A DNA stretch of 64,000 nt from Albibacterium sp035514885 (GCF_035514885.1 NZ_DATJCH010000012.1:1-64000), one strand, 5' to 3'; positions 35,270 to 44,230 are shown, counted from the stretch's first letter. Notes: a model not told the origin generated them from the sequence alone. Translations and numbers: made by a program.

Positions 35270-36802
35270 TTAGTGTTTAAAGTGACGTACTCCGGTAAGA
35301 ACCATAGAGATATTCTTCTTATTAGCCATGTTAACCGACTCTTTATCCTTGATAGATCCACCTGGCTGTAATACGGCAACTACACCTGCATCTGCTGCAA
35401 TTTCTACACAATCAGGGAAAGGGAAGAATGCATCGGATGCCATTACAGCACCTTCCAGGCTAAAGCCAAAATGCTTTGCTTTATCGATTGCTTGTATCAG
35501 TGCATCAACCCGAGATGTTTGTCCAACGCCGCTTGAAATTAATTTGCCATCTTTAACAAGAACAATGGTGTTTGATTTGGTATGTTTAACAATTTTATTG
35601 GCAAATACTAAATCGGTTAATTCGCTTGCTTGAGGCTTGCGATCGGTAACACATTCCATTTGATCAATGCTTTCAATGGCTGTATCTTTATCTTGTTGAA
35701 TAATTCCATTCAATAAAGTCTTGAATTGTATAGCTGGTAATTCAATTTCTTTACGTCTTAAGATAATCCGATTCTTTTTTGAAGTTAGAATCTGAATTGC
35801 TTCGTCACTATATTCGGGCGCAATAAGAACTTCAAAAAATAGATGGCTGATTTCATTTGCTGTATCTTCTTCAATTTTTGTATTACTTATCAATACACCA
35901 CCGAATGCAGAAACAGGGTCACATGCAAGAGCTGTTTTCCAAGCTTCTAAGATTGAAGCATTGCTAGCTATACCGCAAGCATTTGTATGCTTTAAGATTG
36001 CGAAAGTAGGTTCAGTGAATTCATCTATTAAAGATACCGCAGCATCTACATCTACCAGATTATTGTAAGATAGTTCCTTTCCATTCAGTTTATCGAACAT
36101 AGCATCCAAGTTGCCATAAAAACTTGCTGTCTGATGTGGGTTTTCTCCATATCGAAGAGCCTTAGATTGAGTTTCACTATGTTTGAAAACATTCAATGGG
36201 TCGGGCTGATTGTTATTAAAATAGCCAAAAATGCTTGTATCATAATGAGAAGAAACATGGAAAGATCTTTTTGCAAAGTATTTGCGATGTTCAAGGCTTG
36301 TAGATCCTTCGTTTGCTGCTAGAATATTTTCAAATTCTTTATAATCATCCCTTGAAGATAGCGTTACAACATCTTTAAAGTTCTTAGCTCCTGCACGAAT
36401 TAGAGAAATTCCACCGATATCAATTTTCTCAATAATATCTTCCTCACTTGCTCCTGACTTTACAGTTTCTTCAAAAGGATATAAATCAACAATAACTAAA
36501 TCAATCTCGGGGATCTCATATTGTTTGATCTGTTCTTTGTCACTATTATTATCACGTCTTGAAAGAATTCCACCAAACACGGATGGATGCAAAGTTTTTA
36601 CTCTTCCGCCCAAAATGGATGGATAGCCTGTTAAATCTTCAACTGCAGTAACATCAACTCCCAAATCACGAATGAACTTCTCTGTCCCTCCGGTTGAGAA
36701 AATTTTCACCCCGTATTTGTTTAGTAAGTGGATAAGAGATTCCAGGTTGTCTTTATAATAGACTGATATTAAGGCGTTTTTTATTTTTACCGGCTGATTC
36801 AT
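35270..36802 (-). CDS. purH: Bifunctional AICAR transformylase / IMP cyclohydrolase
   Basis: Carries out the last two steps of IMP synthesis. The 510-residue protein has an N-terminal MGS-like cyclohydrolase domain (1-190, with S-T-G-G-T and G-R-V-K-T-L-H-P). The transformylase domain (about 200-510) contains R-Y-G-E-N-P-H-Q, the K-H-T-N-A-C-G block with catalytic Lys-His, and A-S-D-A-F-F-P-F-P-D. It starts on the base before the purN stop codon ends, so the two form a tight operon. Confidence 0.97.
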   Translation of the reverse strand: MNQPVKIKNALISVYYKDNLESLIHLLNKYGVKIFSTGGTEKFIRDLGVDVTAVEDLTGYPSILGGRVKTLHPSVFGGILSRRDNNSDKEQIKQYEIPEIDLVIVDLYPFEETVKSGASEEDIIEKIDIGGISLIRAGAKNFKDVVTLSSRDDYKEFENILAANEGSTSLEHRKYFAKRSFHVSSHYDTSIFGYFNNNQPDPLNVFKHSETQSKALRYGENPHQTASFYGNLDAMFDKLNGKELSYNNLVDVDAAVSLIDEFTEPTFAILKHTNACGIASNASILEAWKTALACDPVSAFGGVLISNTKIEEDTANEISHLFFEVLIAPEYSDEAIQILTSKKNRIILRRKEIELPAIQFKTLLNGIIQQDKDTAIESIDQMECVTDRKPQASELTDLVFANKIVKHTKSNTIVLVKDGKLISSGVGQTSRVDALIQAIDKAKHFGFSLEGAVMASDAFFPFPDCVEIAADAGVVAVLQPGGSIKDKESVNMANKKNISMVLTGVRHFKH

Positions 36803-37399
36803 TTATTGTGTTTGTTGAGATGATGTATTTAATTCTTTTATAATATTTTCAATTACCTTAGGATAATGCAAGTGTTCCAACTGTTGACCTTTAAATTGAA
36901 TTAATTCTATGGTATCATCGGGATCGATTCTATATTTTGCCTGATAGATAATTTTACCCTCGTCAAATCTTTCATTTACATAATGTATGGTGATTCCGGA
37001 TTCGGGTTCTTTTGCTTCCAAAACAGCTTGATGTACATGATTTCCGTACATACCTTTTCCTCCATAGGATGGGAGGAGAGCAGGGTGGATATTGATTATC
37101 CGATTGGGAAATGCATGAATTAAGTTTTTAGGAATTAACCATAGAAAGCCTGCTAAAACTACTAAATCAATTTGAAGGCTTGTTAATAAATTCAAAATGT
37201 TATCACTATGATAGAATTCATCTCTATCAAAAACATGGGTAGGTATTTCGAAATTATCCGCTCTTTGTAATACATAGGCATCAGGATTGTTGCTTAAAAT
37301 AATAGAAATTTCAGCAGAACTGTGATCTTTGAAATATTCTAAGATTTTTTGAGCATTTGACCCCGATCCGGATGCGAAAATGGCGATGCGCTTCTTCAA
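36803..37399 (-). CDS. purN: Phosphoribosylglycinamide formyltransferase
   Basis: Transfers formyl from 10-formyl-THF to GAR in purine synthesis. The 198-residue protein has the N-terminal A-S-G-S-G-S-N-A-Q, the folate-site A-G-F-L-W-L-I-P and catalytic I-N-I-H-P-A-L-L-P-S-Y-G-G-K-G-M-Y-G-N-H-V-H with Asn and His. It abuts purH directly. A TATCTTTG promoter element lies 15 bp upstream. Confidence 0.96.
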   Translation of the reverse strand: MKKRIAIFASGSGSNAQKILEYFKDHSSAEISIILSNNPDAYVLQRADNFEIPTHVFDRDEFYHSDNILNLLTSLQIDLVVLAGFLWLIPKNLIHAFPNRIINIHPALLPSYGGKGMYGNHVHQAVLEAKEPESGITIHYVNERFDEGKIIYQAKYRIDPDDTIELIQFKGQQLEHLHYPKVIENIIKELNTSSQQTQ

Positions 37400-37414
37400 A
37401 TTATGAATTTTTCA

Positions 37415-37422
37415 CAAAGATA
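37415..37422 (-). promoter_or_regulatory. -7 promoter element TATCTTTG for purN-purH
   Basis: Exact TAnnTTTG match on the minus strand, 15 bp before the purN start. It implies a very short leader. Confidence 0.5.
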
Positions 37423-37475
37423 TTAATATAGACTGACATAGGAAAAGTATATAAACTTAAATTGATTTATTTTTA

Positions 37476-37483
37476 TATTTTTG
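37476..37483 (+). promoter_or_regulatory. -7 promoter element TATTTTTG
   Basis: Exact TAnnTTTG match 49 bp before the redoxin lipoprotein start. Confidence 0.45.
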
Positions 37484-37532
37484 GCAATAGAATTTCATTA
37501 CTAATTATTATAAACGTTAAATCACAGAGTTT

Positions 37533-38033
37533 ATGCTACGTGTTGCCTTATTTACATTGTTATCGATATTTGTTTTTGCAGGTTGTAATAGTAATAGCGG
37601 TGAAGCTACTAATGCTCCTGCATCAGTTCCAGAGTTTACCTTTCTGAATATAGCTGATAATACTCCTGTTACAAGAACAAGTTTAGCAATACAGGGTAAC
37701 GTTGTTTTTGTATTTTTTGATACAGGGTGTATCCACTGTAGAAATGAAATTACCGCAATGGGAGAAAATTTCTCTCAATTTAAAGACGCTACCTTTTACA
37801 TGGTTTCTCAACAGGATAAGGCAATCATTACTGATTTCATGAATACTTATGGAAGTAAAATGCGTGATCAGCCTAATGTTCATGTGTTATTAGATAGCAA
37901 ATACGAGTTTCTTTCCAAGTTTAAGCCAATGCAATATCCTGCGTTATATGTATATGGACCAGATCGTAAATTAAAAGCCTTTATGGAAGGCGAAAATAGC
38001 ATTGATCAGGTAATTGCTGCAGTTAATAAATAG
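37533..38033 (+). CDS. Thioredoxin-like (redoxin) lipoprotein
   Basis: A 166-residue exported protein. The lipobox V-F-A-G-C gives an acylated Cys18. The thioredoxin fold (about 33-166) has an active site C-I-H-C (Cys66, Cys69), followed by R-N-E-I, and the conserved cis-proline context M-Q-Y-P-A near residue 138. This C-x-H-C variant resembles DsbA-like sites more than the W-C-x-P-C of TlpA, so oxidant or isomerase activity is possible. It acts in the periplasm on unknown partners. It is 3 bp from the convergent LytTR response regulator. Confidence 0.82.
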   Translation: MLRVALFTLLSIFVFAGCNSNSGEATNAPASVPEFTFLNIADNTPVTRTSLAIQGNVVFVFFDTGCIHCRNEITAMGENFSQFKDATFYMVSQQDKAIITDFMNTYGSKMRDQPNVHVLLDSKYEFLSKFKPMQYPALYVYGPDRKLKAFMEGENSIDQVIAAVNK

Positions 38034-38036
38034 TAT

Positions 38037-38780
38037 CTAACCTTCTAATGCTTTTTTAAGCTTAGAATAACCGGATTTACTTACGCTAACAGAGGTTTTG
38101 TCTTTAAGAATAACCTTGTGTCCATCTTTATCATAAGGTTCGATACGTATAACTTGATTTATCCGTACGATAAATGAACGGTGTACTCTTACGAATTCTT
38201 TTTCATCGAGATTCTGTTCGAAATAAGAAAGCGTATTCTTCTTTAAAGAACTTCCTTCATCTGTATAAATGCATACGTAATCATCATCCGCAGCCAGATA
38301 GTTTATTTTGCTTACTGGTATTATTTTGATATTGTTTCCTGTTCGTACCAATACGCGGTCTATATAGCGATTGCTATCAGCGACTTTTTGAATGAAAGAC
38401 TTTGTTTTTTCTTGATAACTACTAGCATTGTTCTGTGCTATAAATTTCTGTACAGCTTTAGTAAAGCGGGCTTTACTGATAGGCTTCAGAAGATAATCAA
38501 TGGCATGTTGTTCAAATGCTTGTATGGCAAACTCTTCATAAGCAGTTGTGAATATGACAGGAGGAGGGTTCTCAAGCAATTCCAATAATTCAAACCCCGT
38601 TATTTTAGGCATCTGGATATCCAGGAAAATTAAATCCGGTTCAAATTCTGCAATTGCTTTCGCCGCTTCGAACCCATCATTGCATTCTTTTACAACTTGA
38701 ATTTCCGGGAAATCTGTTATGTATTCTAATAAAATACTTCTAGCAAGAGGTTCGTCGTCAATGATTAATGCTTTGATCAT
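38037..38780 (-). CDS. LytTR-type response regulator
   Basis: A 247-residue regulator. The receiver domain (1-120) has D-D-E near the start and the phospho-acceptor Asp54 in I-F-L-D-I-Q-M-P. The LytTR DNA-binding domain (about 140-240) contains Y-L-A-A-D-D-D-Y-V, V-R-V-H-R-S-F-I-V and the basic C-terminus. Its gene starts 2 bp after the histidine kinase stop, making a kinase-regulator pair. It is the last gene of a three-gene operon headed by a LiaF-like protein. Confidence 0.95.
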   Translation of the reverse strand: MIKALIIDDEPLARSILLEYITDFPEIQVVKECNDGFEAAKAIAEFEPDLIFLDIQMPKITGFELLELLENPPPVIFTTAYEEFAIQAFEQHAIDYLLKPISKARFTKAVQKFIAQNNASSYQEKTKSFIQKVADSNRYIDRVLVRTGNNIKIIPVSKINYLAADDDYVCIYTDEGSSLKKNTLSYFEQNLDEKEFVRVHRSFIVRINQVIRIEPYDKDGHKVILKDKTSVSVSKSGYSKLKKALEG

Positions 38781-38782
38781 GG

Positions 38783-39823
38783 TTATTGTGGAATTGTAAT
38801 AGTTGCTGTAAAGGTTTCCTTTTCAGCACGGGTTTGTAATAAATCTGTCCGGCCATAGATTAAAAATAGACGTCTTTCAACACTTCTAAGTCCAAATCCA
38901 GAGCTTTTTTGTATATGTATATTTTCTGGGTCAAAGGGGTTGCTAATTTGAATCATCAACATGTTGTCTTTCCTCTGAACGTTTATTTTAATATCAACTT
39001 GTGAAATGGTGTCATATAGTCCATATTTAATAGCATTCTCCAATAGTGGCTGCACAATCATTGCTGGTAGTTGTGAATCCCTAATAGTTTCATCAATATG
39101 AATATCTACATTGAGACGATGCCCAAAGCGAACTTTTTCGATATCAAGATAAAGTTGAAGATGTTCTACTTCCTCCATAAGCCCCAATAACTTTTGATCG
39201 TCTTTATGTAAGGTTCCTCGCAGGAAATCAGATAGTTGGAAAACCATCGTTCTTGCCTGTTCTGGTTTGGTGCTAATTAAAGCAATAACAGAGTTTAAAC
39301 TATTGAAAAGGAAATGAGGTTGTAATTGCTGTCTTAAATTATATAGCTCTGCCTCCCGGGCTATCTTTTCTGCATCAACTTTACGCTTTTCTGATTCGCT
39401 ATTGTTTTGTTGGATATTCCATAAAACATTCATAAGAGCCATCCACCCGATTAATAAACTTGCTGCAAGAAATCTTAATAGAATAGAATAGTCAACAAAT
39501 TGCTGATAATCATTATTCGGGATGCTCCATCCAATTCCATAACGGATAATGACGATGCTGAAAACTGAAAGCGATAAAACCCAAACTAGAATATAGAGAA
39601 CCTTCTCATTTCCGGGTTGGTAGTAATGTAATGCATTTGCAACTACATAGCAAGCTACCGTTATAGTAGCCGCAGATATAATACTATCTATTATTGCAAT
39701 ATAAAGAGGAATTTCATACCAGAAGAGTGTAATAGATTGCACAATTGTCCAGCCACCGAATATGATTGCACAACTTAGGAGTAAAGACCTATGCCTTAAA
39801 ATAGGTTGGCTAGATTGAGACAT
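38783..39823 (-). CDS. LytS/YehU-type sensor histidine kinase
   Basis: A 346-residue membrane kinase. Four helices occupy about residues 13-135. The HisKA_7TM-independent LytS-type kinase core follows, with the phospho-histidine H170 in Q-L-Q-P-H-F-L-F-N-S-L-N-S. The N-box is L-L-E-N-A-I-K-Y-G-L, and the G-box G-F-G-L-R-S-V-E-R-R-L. There is no separate extracellular sensor domain, so the membrane segment or the neighbouring LiaF-like protein is the likely sensor. It lies 9 bp downstream of that gene. Confidence 0.94.
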   Translation of the reverse strand: MSQSSQPILRHRSLLLSCAIIFGGWTIVQSITLFWYEIPLYIAIIDSIISAATITVACYVVANALHYYQPGNEKVLYILVWVLSLSVFSIVIIRYGIGWSIPNNDYQQFVDYSILLRFLAASLLIGWMALMNVLWNIQQNNSESEKRKVDAEKIAREAELYNLRQQLQPHFLFNSLNSVIALISTKPEQARTMVFQLSDFLRGTLHKDDQKLLGLMEEVEHLQLYLDIEKVRFGHRLNVDIHIDETIRDSQLPAMIVQPLLENAIKYGLYDTISQVDIKINVQRKDNMLMIQISNPFDPENIHIQKSSGFGLRSVERRLFLIYGRTDLLQTRAEKETFTATITIPQ

Positions 39824-39832
39824 ACTTGCAAG

Positions 39833-40714
39833 TTAGATACTTTTAATAGTTATACCTCCGAAGATAGAGGTTCCCTTGATGTATAATACTTTTGTTCTGT
39901 CGGGTGCTGCATGTGTACGGAAACGTTTATCTTCAATTCCTCCGAAAACGGATGCCATTTCTGGTTTGATAACCCAATGCGATGGGGTAATTATGGTAGT
40001 GCCGCCAAAGAGCTGAACAACCTCCAAGGTTGCCGGCTCTTTAAGGTCAGCCCACATCAAATTGATGGTTGACCCTCCCATAATATTTACTATTTCGCCC
40101 CCTTTAAACTGTTGAGAAACGACCGAGTGTTTAGCATCTCCAAAAATGGAGGTAGAATCTATATAGTCATCTGTATATTCATGGTAGTTTTCTGAGCCTC
40201 TTTTGTTGTAAGAGTTATTTTTATTCCAATCGTCTTCATTCTTGTTTTCACCTTCATCATTTACCGGTGAAGGCTCCTGGGGCTGTTCTTCTTCAACATC
40301 ATTTTCATCTTTAACTCTTCTGTCCCAAACGAAATCATCAGATGGTGAATCAGGAGGTATAGGTGGAATGCCTGAACGATTCCTTTGTGGCCGACCCTTA
40401 ATAAGCCAAAAACCAACAAAAATAAGGATGATTGGCCAAATTAAGGGCCCCAGTCTAAAGTCGAAAAAGTTATTTAATAGGAAAAAGCTCCCCAGTATAA
40501 TTAGGATATAAGAAGCTACATTTTCAAACTTGGAATTGGCACCGATAAATAACCCGACGATAATTAATATCATCGGCCAGCTAAAAAGCCAACCTAATGA
40601 AAGTGCCGGGATGATTCTATCAATAAGCAATAATCCTCCTAGAAGGATAATAATTAGCCCGATGAATTTTTTTCCTGAACGAGAGCCTTGGATTGATTGA
40701 TTTCTTCTTTTCAT
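39833..40714 (-). CDS. LiaF-like membrane protein (DUF5668 / cell-wall stress response)
   Basis: I place the start at the ATG at 40714, giving 293 residues; the longer frame to 40753 has no strong support. Four hydrophobic helices at the N-terminus resemble DUF5668/LiaI-LiaF membrane segments. A hydrophilic Asp/Glu/Pro/Asn-rich linker (about 115-190) leads to a C-terminal beta-helix domain with repeated F-G-D-A, M-G-G-S-T, F-G-G-T-T and F-G-G-I elements. Family members modulate sensor kinases in response to envelope stress. Operon position before the LytS-LytTR pair supports the same role here. Confidence 0.85.
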   Translation of the reverse strand: MKRRNQSIQGSRSGKKFIGLIIILLGGLLLIDRIIPALSLGWLFSWPMILIIVGLFIGANSKFENVASYILIILGSFFLLNNFFDFRLGPLIWPIILIFVGFWLIKGRPQRNRSGIPPIPPDSPSDDFVWDRRVKDENDVEEEQPQEPSPVNDEGENKNEDDWNKNNSYNKRGSENYHEYTDDYIDSTSIFGDAKHSVVSQQFKGGEIVNIMGGSTINLMWADLKEPATLEVVQLFGGTTIITPSHWVIKPEMASVFGGIEDKRFRTHAAPDRTKVLYIKGTSIFGGITIKSI

Positions 40715-40731
40715 TATATTAATAATTTCTT

Positions 40732-40739
40732 CAAATATA
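40732..40739 (-). promoter_or_regulatory. -7 promoter element TATATTTG for LiaF-LytS-LytR operon
   Basis: Exact TAnnTTTG match on the minus strand, 17 bp before the ATG at 40714. It supports that start over the longer frame, which it would fall inside. Confidence 0.55.
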
Positions 40740-40936
40740 GTTACCTCAATCAAATGCCTAAAGAGTAAATAGTTATATCACCTTAATAAATCGGTGAACT
40801 AAGTAATTTTGTCGGTAAATGGTAATTGATATCTTAAGGTTATAAACCATATCAGTTTTATGTAAACTAATATAAGCATATCTTATTATATTGTGCTGGC
40901 TTAGTTTTTGTGTGCAGTTCTTTGTCAACAAAAAAT

Positions 40937-42976
40937 ATGAAACGAATTATTATCTTCTATTTAGCTTTTTTTCTTTCCCTTATAAGTGTTCCACTATCAT
41001 CAATTGCAGAAAACTATCCAGAGGTTCTGTTTGAGAATAGTATTTTACCAACTAGTTATTCTGGTAGTGAGGTTCAATATCAAGGAAATAGTTGGATCAG
41101 AAACATTAGAAATAGTTTGCCTGTTTCGGATTCAGTTTTCTTCACTCCAAATAATGCTTTGTCTTTAAACTATATCTCATCTGCACAAGGCCATTGGCAT
41201 GCAGATGTTTTCTATCCTGAGAAATATCAAGTTTCCAGGAATGGAGTGTTAATCTTAAAGTTATATGTTGAGTCTAAAACTACGATCAATGAACTGCCTG
41301 CATTTCAATTAATTCAGACGGATTCGTTAATATCAGAACCGATACTTCTTGAAGGTTATATAAGCGACTTCAAGGAAAATACTTGGCTTTCAATTGAGGT
41401 TCCTATAAGTAAGATTCGAGGTTTAAATGATAATCCTGAAATTACTGCTATACGATTTCTTCAACATGGAATGGATACTAAAGAGCATCAGATCTATATT
41501 GATCAAATTGAAATATTGCCTTCTAGAACCCCAAGCAATAAATTAACAAGTGCAGCAGTTTTAAAATCTGTTCTTCCATTTGAGAGACATATTGATGTAT
41601 CGTGGCAATTACCTTTAACTCCAAGTATACGCTATATTAAAATATACCGATCCGAAAATAATAAGGATTTTCAACCCGTTGCAATCCGTCCAATTTTTGC
41701 AACAAAGTACAGTGATGTTATTTCGGAAGTTGGAAAGACGTATTATTATAAAATTGCCTGGCTTGATTTCCAATATAGAGAATCGCCTTATAGCTCGGTG
41801 AAGGAAACTAAGACGAAAATTCTTAGTAGTGATGAACTGTTGAACATGGTTCAACACGCCAATATTGAGTATTATATTGATGGAATGGAGTTTAATAGTG
41901 GTATGCATCAATTCAGAAGAGCGCGTAATGACGCAATCGTGTCTCCCAAGCTTACCGGAATTGGCATAATGGCATTAATTAGTGGTGTTAATCAGAAAAT
42001 AATTCCTCGTAATGTTTTTGTTGACAGACTCAATAAAATAAGTAGCTTTCTTACATCCGCTGAATCAATTCACGGTGCTTTTCCTGCTTTAATAGATGGA
42101 AGAACAGGAAAGGGGGTTTTCTCTGATCCATATAATCCGGTAGTCGACTTAGATGGAACTTCCTACCTAATACAAGGTTTATTAGTAGCGAAGCAATTCC
42201 TAAATCCGCAGGATCCAACCGAAGCGACCATTAGAAATAAGATTACAAGCATTTCAAAAGCGGTAGAGTGGAATAAGTTTATACAGCCCCAAAGCCCTTT
42301 CTTATATACTGATTGGTCAGTAAACACAGAATTTTCACAAGCTAAACCTCTAATGGGTAGAGAAGCATTATCTACATATTTGATTGCCTGGGCTTCTCCA
42401 AATTATAATATTCCCTTTAATGATTCCATTGCAATAGTTAAAAACTTATCAGAGGAAATTCACTATGGTTTGCCATTAACAATCGGAACAACAGACGACC
42501 CGCTTGATTCTTTATTAACCGCATTTGCCGTGTTTGATCCAAGAGATAAACATGATAAGGGAGCTAATTATTATAATGAGCTACATAATCTGATTCTAAT
42601 CAAGTACCGAAAGTCATTGGAAGAAGGTTCGTTGCCTGATGGTTTAGGAAGCAATTTAACTGTTGACTCAAAAGGGTGGACTGATCCTTCATCAATTGTT
42701 AGTGCCTATCCTTTTACACCCCATTTAGCTCTTAGGAATTTAATGGAAGTTTATCGAAAATACCCAACTTTATTTTGGAGTGAGTATGGATTTAGAACAA
42801 TCAATCTAAAAGAAAATAAGCTGTCCTTAAACACACAAGGAATTCGTTTCGGAACGGAGGCTATCATGATCGAGAATGGAAAGACAGATCTGATATGGAA
42901 GCTATTTGCTCAAGACCAAGATATTAATAGAATTGTTAATGCTTTATTTGAAGCAGACTCAACGAGTTTAAATTAA
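40937..42976 (+). CDS. Divergent glucoamylase-like exported protein
   Basis: The start is the ATG at 40937, giving 679 residues and a good signal peptide. Residues about 25-210 look like a beta-sandwich carbohydrate-binding region. About 215-300 is a fibronectin-III-like domain (W-Q-L-P-x-x-P-S-I-R-Y-I-K-I-Y-R-S, then T-Y-Y-Y-K-I-A-W). The C-terminal 370 residues align in order with the (alpha/alpha)6 glucoamylase-like domain of GH144-type proteins: V-Q-H-A-N-I-E-Y-Y, L-T-G-I-G-I-M-A-L-I-S-G, V-E-W-N-K-F, a D-G-L-G segment and E-A-I-M-I-E-N-G. Several Trp/Gly motifs usual in active members are missing, so activity is uncertain. Confidence 0.68.
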   Translation: MKRIIIFYLAFFLSLISVPLSSIAENYPEVLFENSILPTSYSGSEVQYQGNSWIRNIRNSLPVSDSVFFTPNNALSLNYISSAQGHWHADVFYPEKYQVSRNGVLILKLYVESKTTINELPAFQLIQTDSLISEPILLEGYISDFKENTWLSIEVPISKIRGLNDNPEITAIRFLQHGMDTKEHQIYIDQIEILPSRTPSNKLTSAAVLKSVLPFERHIDVSWQLPLTPSIRYIKIYRSENNKDFQPVAIRPIFATKYSDVISEVGKTYYYKIAWLDFQYRESPYSSVKETKTKILSSDELLNMVQHANIEYYIDGMEFNSGMHQFRRARNDAIVSPKLTGIGIMALISGVNQKIIPRNVFVDRLNKISSFLTSAESIHGAFPALIDGRTGKGVFSDPYNPVVDLDGTSYLIQGLLVAKQFLNPQDPTEATIRNKITSISKAVEWNKFIQPQSPFLYTDWSVNTEFSQAKPLMGREALSTYLIAWASPNYNIPFNDSIAIVKNLSEEIHYGLPLTIGTTDDPLDSLLTAFAVFDPRDKHDKGANYYNELHNLILIKYRKSLEEGSLPDGLGSNLTVDSKGWTDPSSIVSAYPFTPHLALRNLMEVYRKYPTLFWSEYGFRTINLKENKLSLNTQGIRFGTEAIMIENGKTDLIWKLFAQDQDINRIVNALFEADSTSLN

Positions 42977-43022
42977 CACAATATTATTTTCTTATTTATA
43001 ATATTATAAAACAAAAATATTC

Positions 43023-43030
43023 TATCTTTG
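43023..43030 (+). promoter_or_regulatory. -7 promoter element TATCTTTG for rpsU
   Basis: Exact TAnnTTTG match followed by C, 41 bp before the rpsU start; the leader would be about 35 nt and includes the Shine-Dalgarno sequence. Confidence 0.6.
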
Positions 43031-43050
43031 CAATCTGAAATTTAACAACT

Positions 43051-43060
43051 GAAAGGGGGT
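43051..43060 (+). promoter_or_regulatory. Strong Shine-Dalgarno GAAAGGGGGT of rpsU
   Basis: Nine of ten bases match the perfect complement of the 16S 3' end, 11 nt before the ATG. Most genes in the window have no such element. In Bacteroidota bS21 hides the anti-SD, and rpsU is the known exception that keeps an SD for autoregulation. Confidence 0.75.
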
Positions 43061-43071
43061 ACTGTAAAACT

Positions 43072-43263
43072 ATGATTATTATTAATGTAAAAGATGGTGA
43101 GTCTTTGGATAGAGCTTTAAAACGTTTCAAGAAGAAATTCGAGAAAACAGGAGTTCTTAGAGAGCTACGTTCACGCCAAGCTTTTGAGAAAAAATCTATT
43201 ACCCGTCGTGTTCAGGTAAAGAAAGCTGTTTATAAACAACAATTGAATCAAGACCCGATTTAA
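43072..43263 (+). CDS. rpsU: 30S ribosomal protein bS21
   Basis: A 63-residue basic protein of the small-subunit platform. It has the family core L-D-R-A-L-K-R-F-K-K-K-F-E-K-T-G-V-L-R-E-L-R-S-R-Q and a basic C-terminal tail. In Bacteroidota ribosomes bS21 helps sequester the 16S anti-Shine-Dalgarno tail. It has a consensus -7 promoter and an unusually strong SD, and is followed by xerC and hpf. Confidence 0.96.
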   Translation: MIIINVKDGESLDRALKRFKKKFEKTGVLRELRSRQAFEKKSITRRVQVKKAVYKQQLNQDPI

Positions 43264-43331
43264 TTATAATTGTTTCTACATAATTAAAAACTATTTGTAT
43301 CTTCAACTTGTTGATTATACAAATAGTTTTT

Positions 43332-44213
43332 ATGTTTTTAGACCGTTTTCTTAGTTTTTTAAAGTACGAAAAAAATTACTCCGTTCATAGCATTACAGCC
43401 TATAAACAGAATATTAGTGAGTATTTGACGTTCCTAAACGAACAAGAATTCGATATTCAAACTGCCACCCATCATCAAGTTAGAGCCTATCTTGCCAGCT
43501 TGATGGAAAAGAAGCTTCAAGCTCGAAGCATCAACCGTTGCATATCATCCTTAAAGACATTTTACAAGTTTCTAATCCGTGAAGGTATCCTTCATGATAA
43601 CCCTATGCTGCTTGTTAAAATGTTGAAAACACCAAAGAATTTACCAGAGGTTATACAGGCAGAGAGTATTATTCAATTATTGGAAGCAGACAATATTTTT
43701 GAAGATGGATTTGAAGGACAAAGAGATCGGATAATTATAGAATTGCTATTTGGAACAGGTATCCGAAGAGCTGAATTATTACACGTTTCTGAGAAAGACA
43801 TCGACTTTCTTCAGCGCACAATTCGTATATTTGGTAAAGGCAGTAAGGAAAGATTAGTACCGATTACGAATACCTTAGCCAAGTCATTAAATAACTACAT
43901 ACAATTAAAAAAGGATAGAGAATTTGAAAATACAAGCGACAAACTTATCGTTACCAATACCGGAGCTGATGCTTATGAAACGCTAATATACCGAACAGTT
44001 ATCGATCGGTTAGCTCTCATATCATCAAAACAAAAAAGGAGTCCCCATATACTCCGTCACAGCATAGCAACGGCTTTGCTTAATAATGGGGCTCAGCTAA
44101 ATGATATTAAAGAACTTTTGGGTCATGCGAGCCTTGCTTCAACGCAAATATATACGCATAACTCAGTTGAACGATTGAAATCTATTTATAAACAGGCTCA
44201 TCCAAAAGCCTAA
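43332..44213 (+). CDS. xerC: Tyrosine recombinase XerC
   Basis: Resolves chromosome dimers at dif together with XerD. I start at the ATG at 43332 (293 residues), where the usual N-terminus begins; the upstream extension to 43308 is poorly conserved. The SAM-like N-terminal domain spans 1-85. All catalytic residues are present: Arg145 in G-T-G-I-R, Lys172, His239 and Arg242 in H-I-L-R-H-S, His265 in L-G-H-A-S and nucleophile Tyr274. Its place between rpsU and hpf is a housekeeping arrangement, not a mobile-element integrase. Confidence 0.92.
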   Translation: MFLDRFLSFLKYEKNYSVHSITAYKQNISEYLTFLNEQEFDIQTATHHQVRAYLASLMEKKLQARSINRCISSLKTFYKFLIREGILHDNPMLLVKMLKTPKNLPEVIQAESIIQLLEADNIFEDGFEGQRDRIIIELLFGTGIRRAELLHVSEKDIDFLQRTIRIFGKGSKERLVPITNTLAKSLNNYIQLKKDREFENTSDKLIVTNTGADAYETLIYRTVIDRLALISSKQKRSPHILRHSIATALLNNGAQLNDIKELLGHASLASTQIYTHNSVERLKSIYKQAHPKA

Positions 44214-44216
44214 AAA

Positions 44217-44223
44217 AAGGAGG
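44217..44223 (+). promoter_or_regulatory. Shine-Dalgarno AAGGAGG of hpf
   Basis: A canonical SD between the xerC stop and hpf, rare in this genome. Its spacing selects the ATG at 44231. Confidence 0.7.
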
Positions 44224-44230
44224 AATGATG

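Noticed and set aside
40715..40753. Longer N-terminus for the LiaF-like protein
   Set aside because: The extension lacks a good start, and a consensus -7 promoter element lies inside it.
43332..44213. XerC as integrase of a mobile element
   Set aside because: It sits between rpsU and hpf in a housekeeping order, has XerC-like motifs throughout, and no att repeats or cargo genes flank it.
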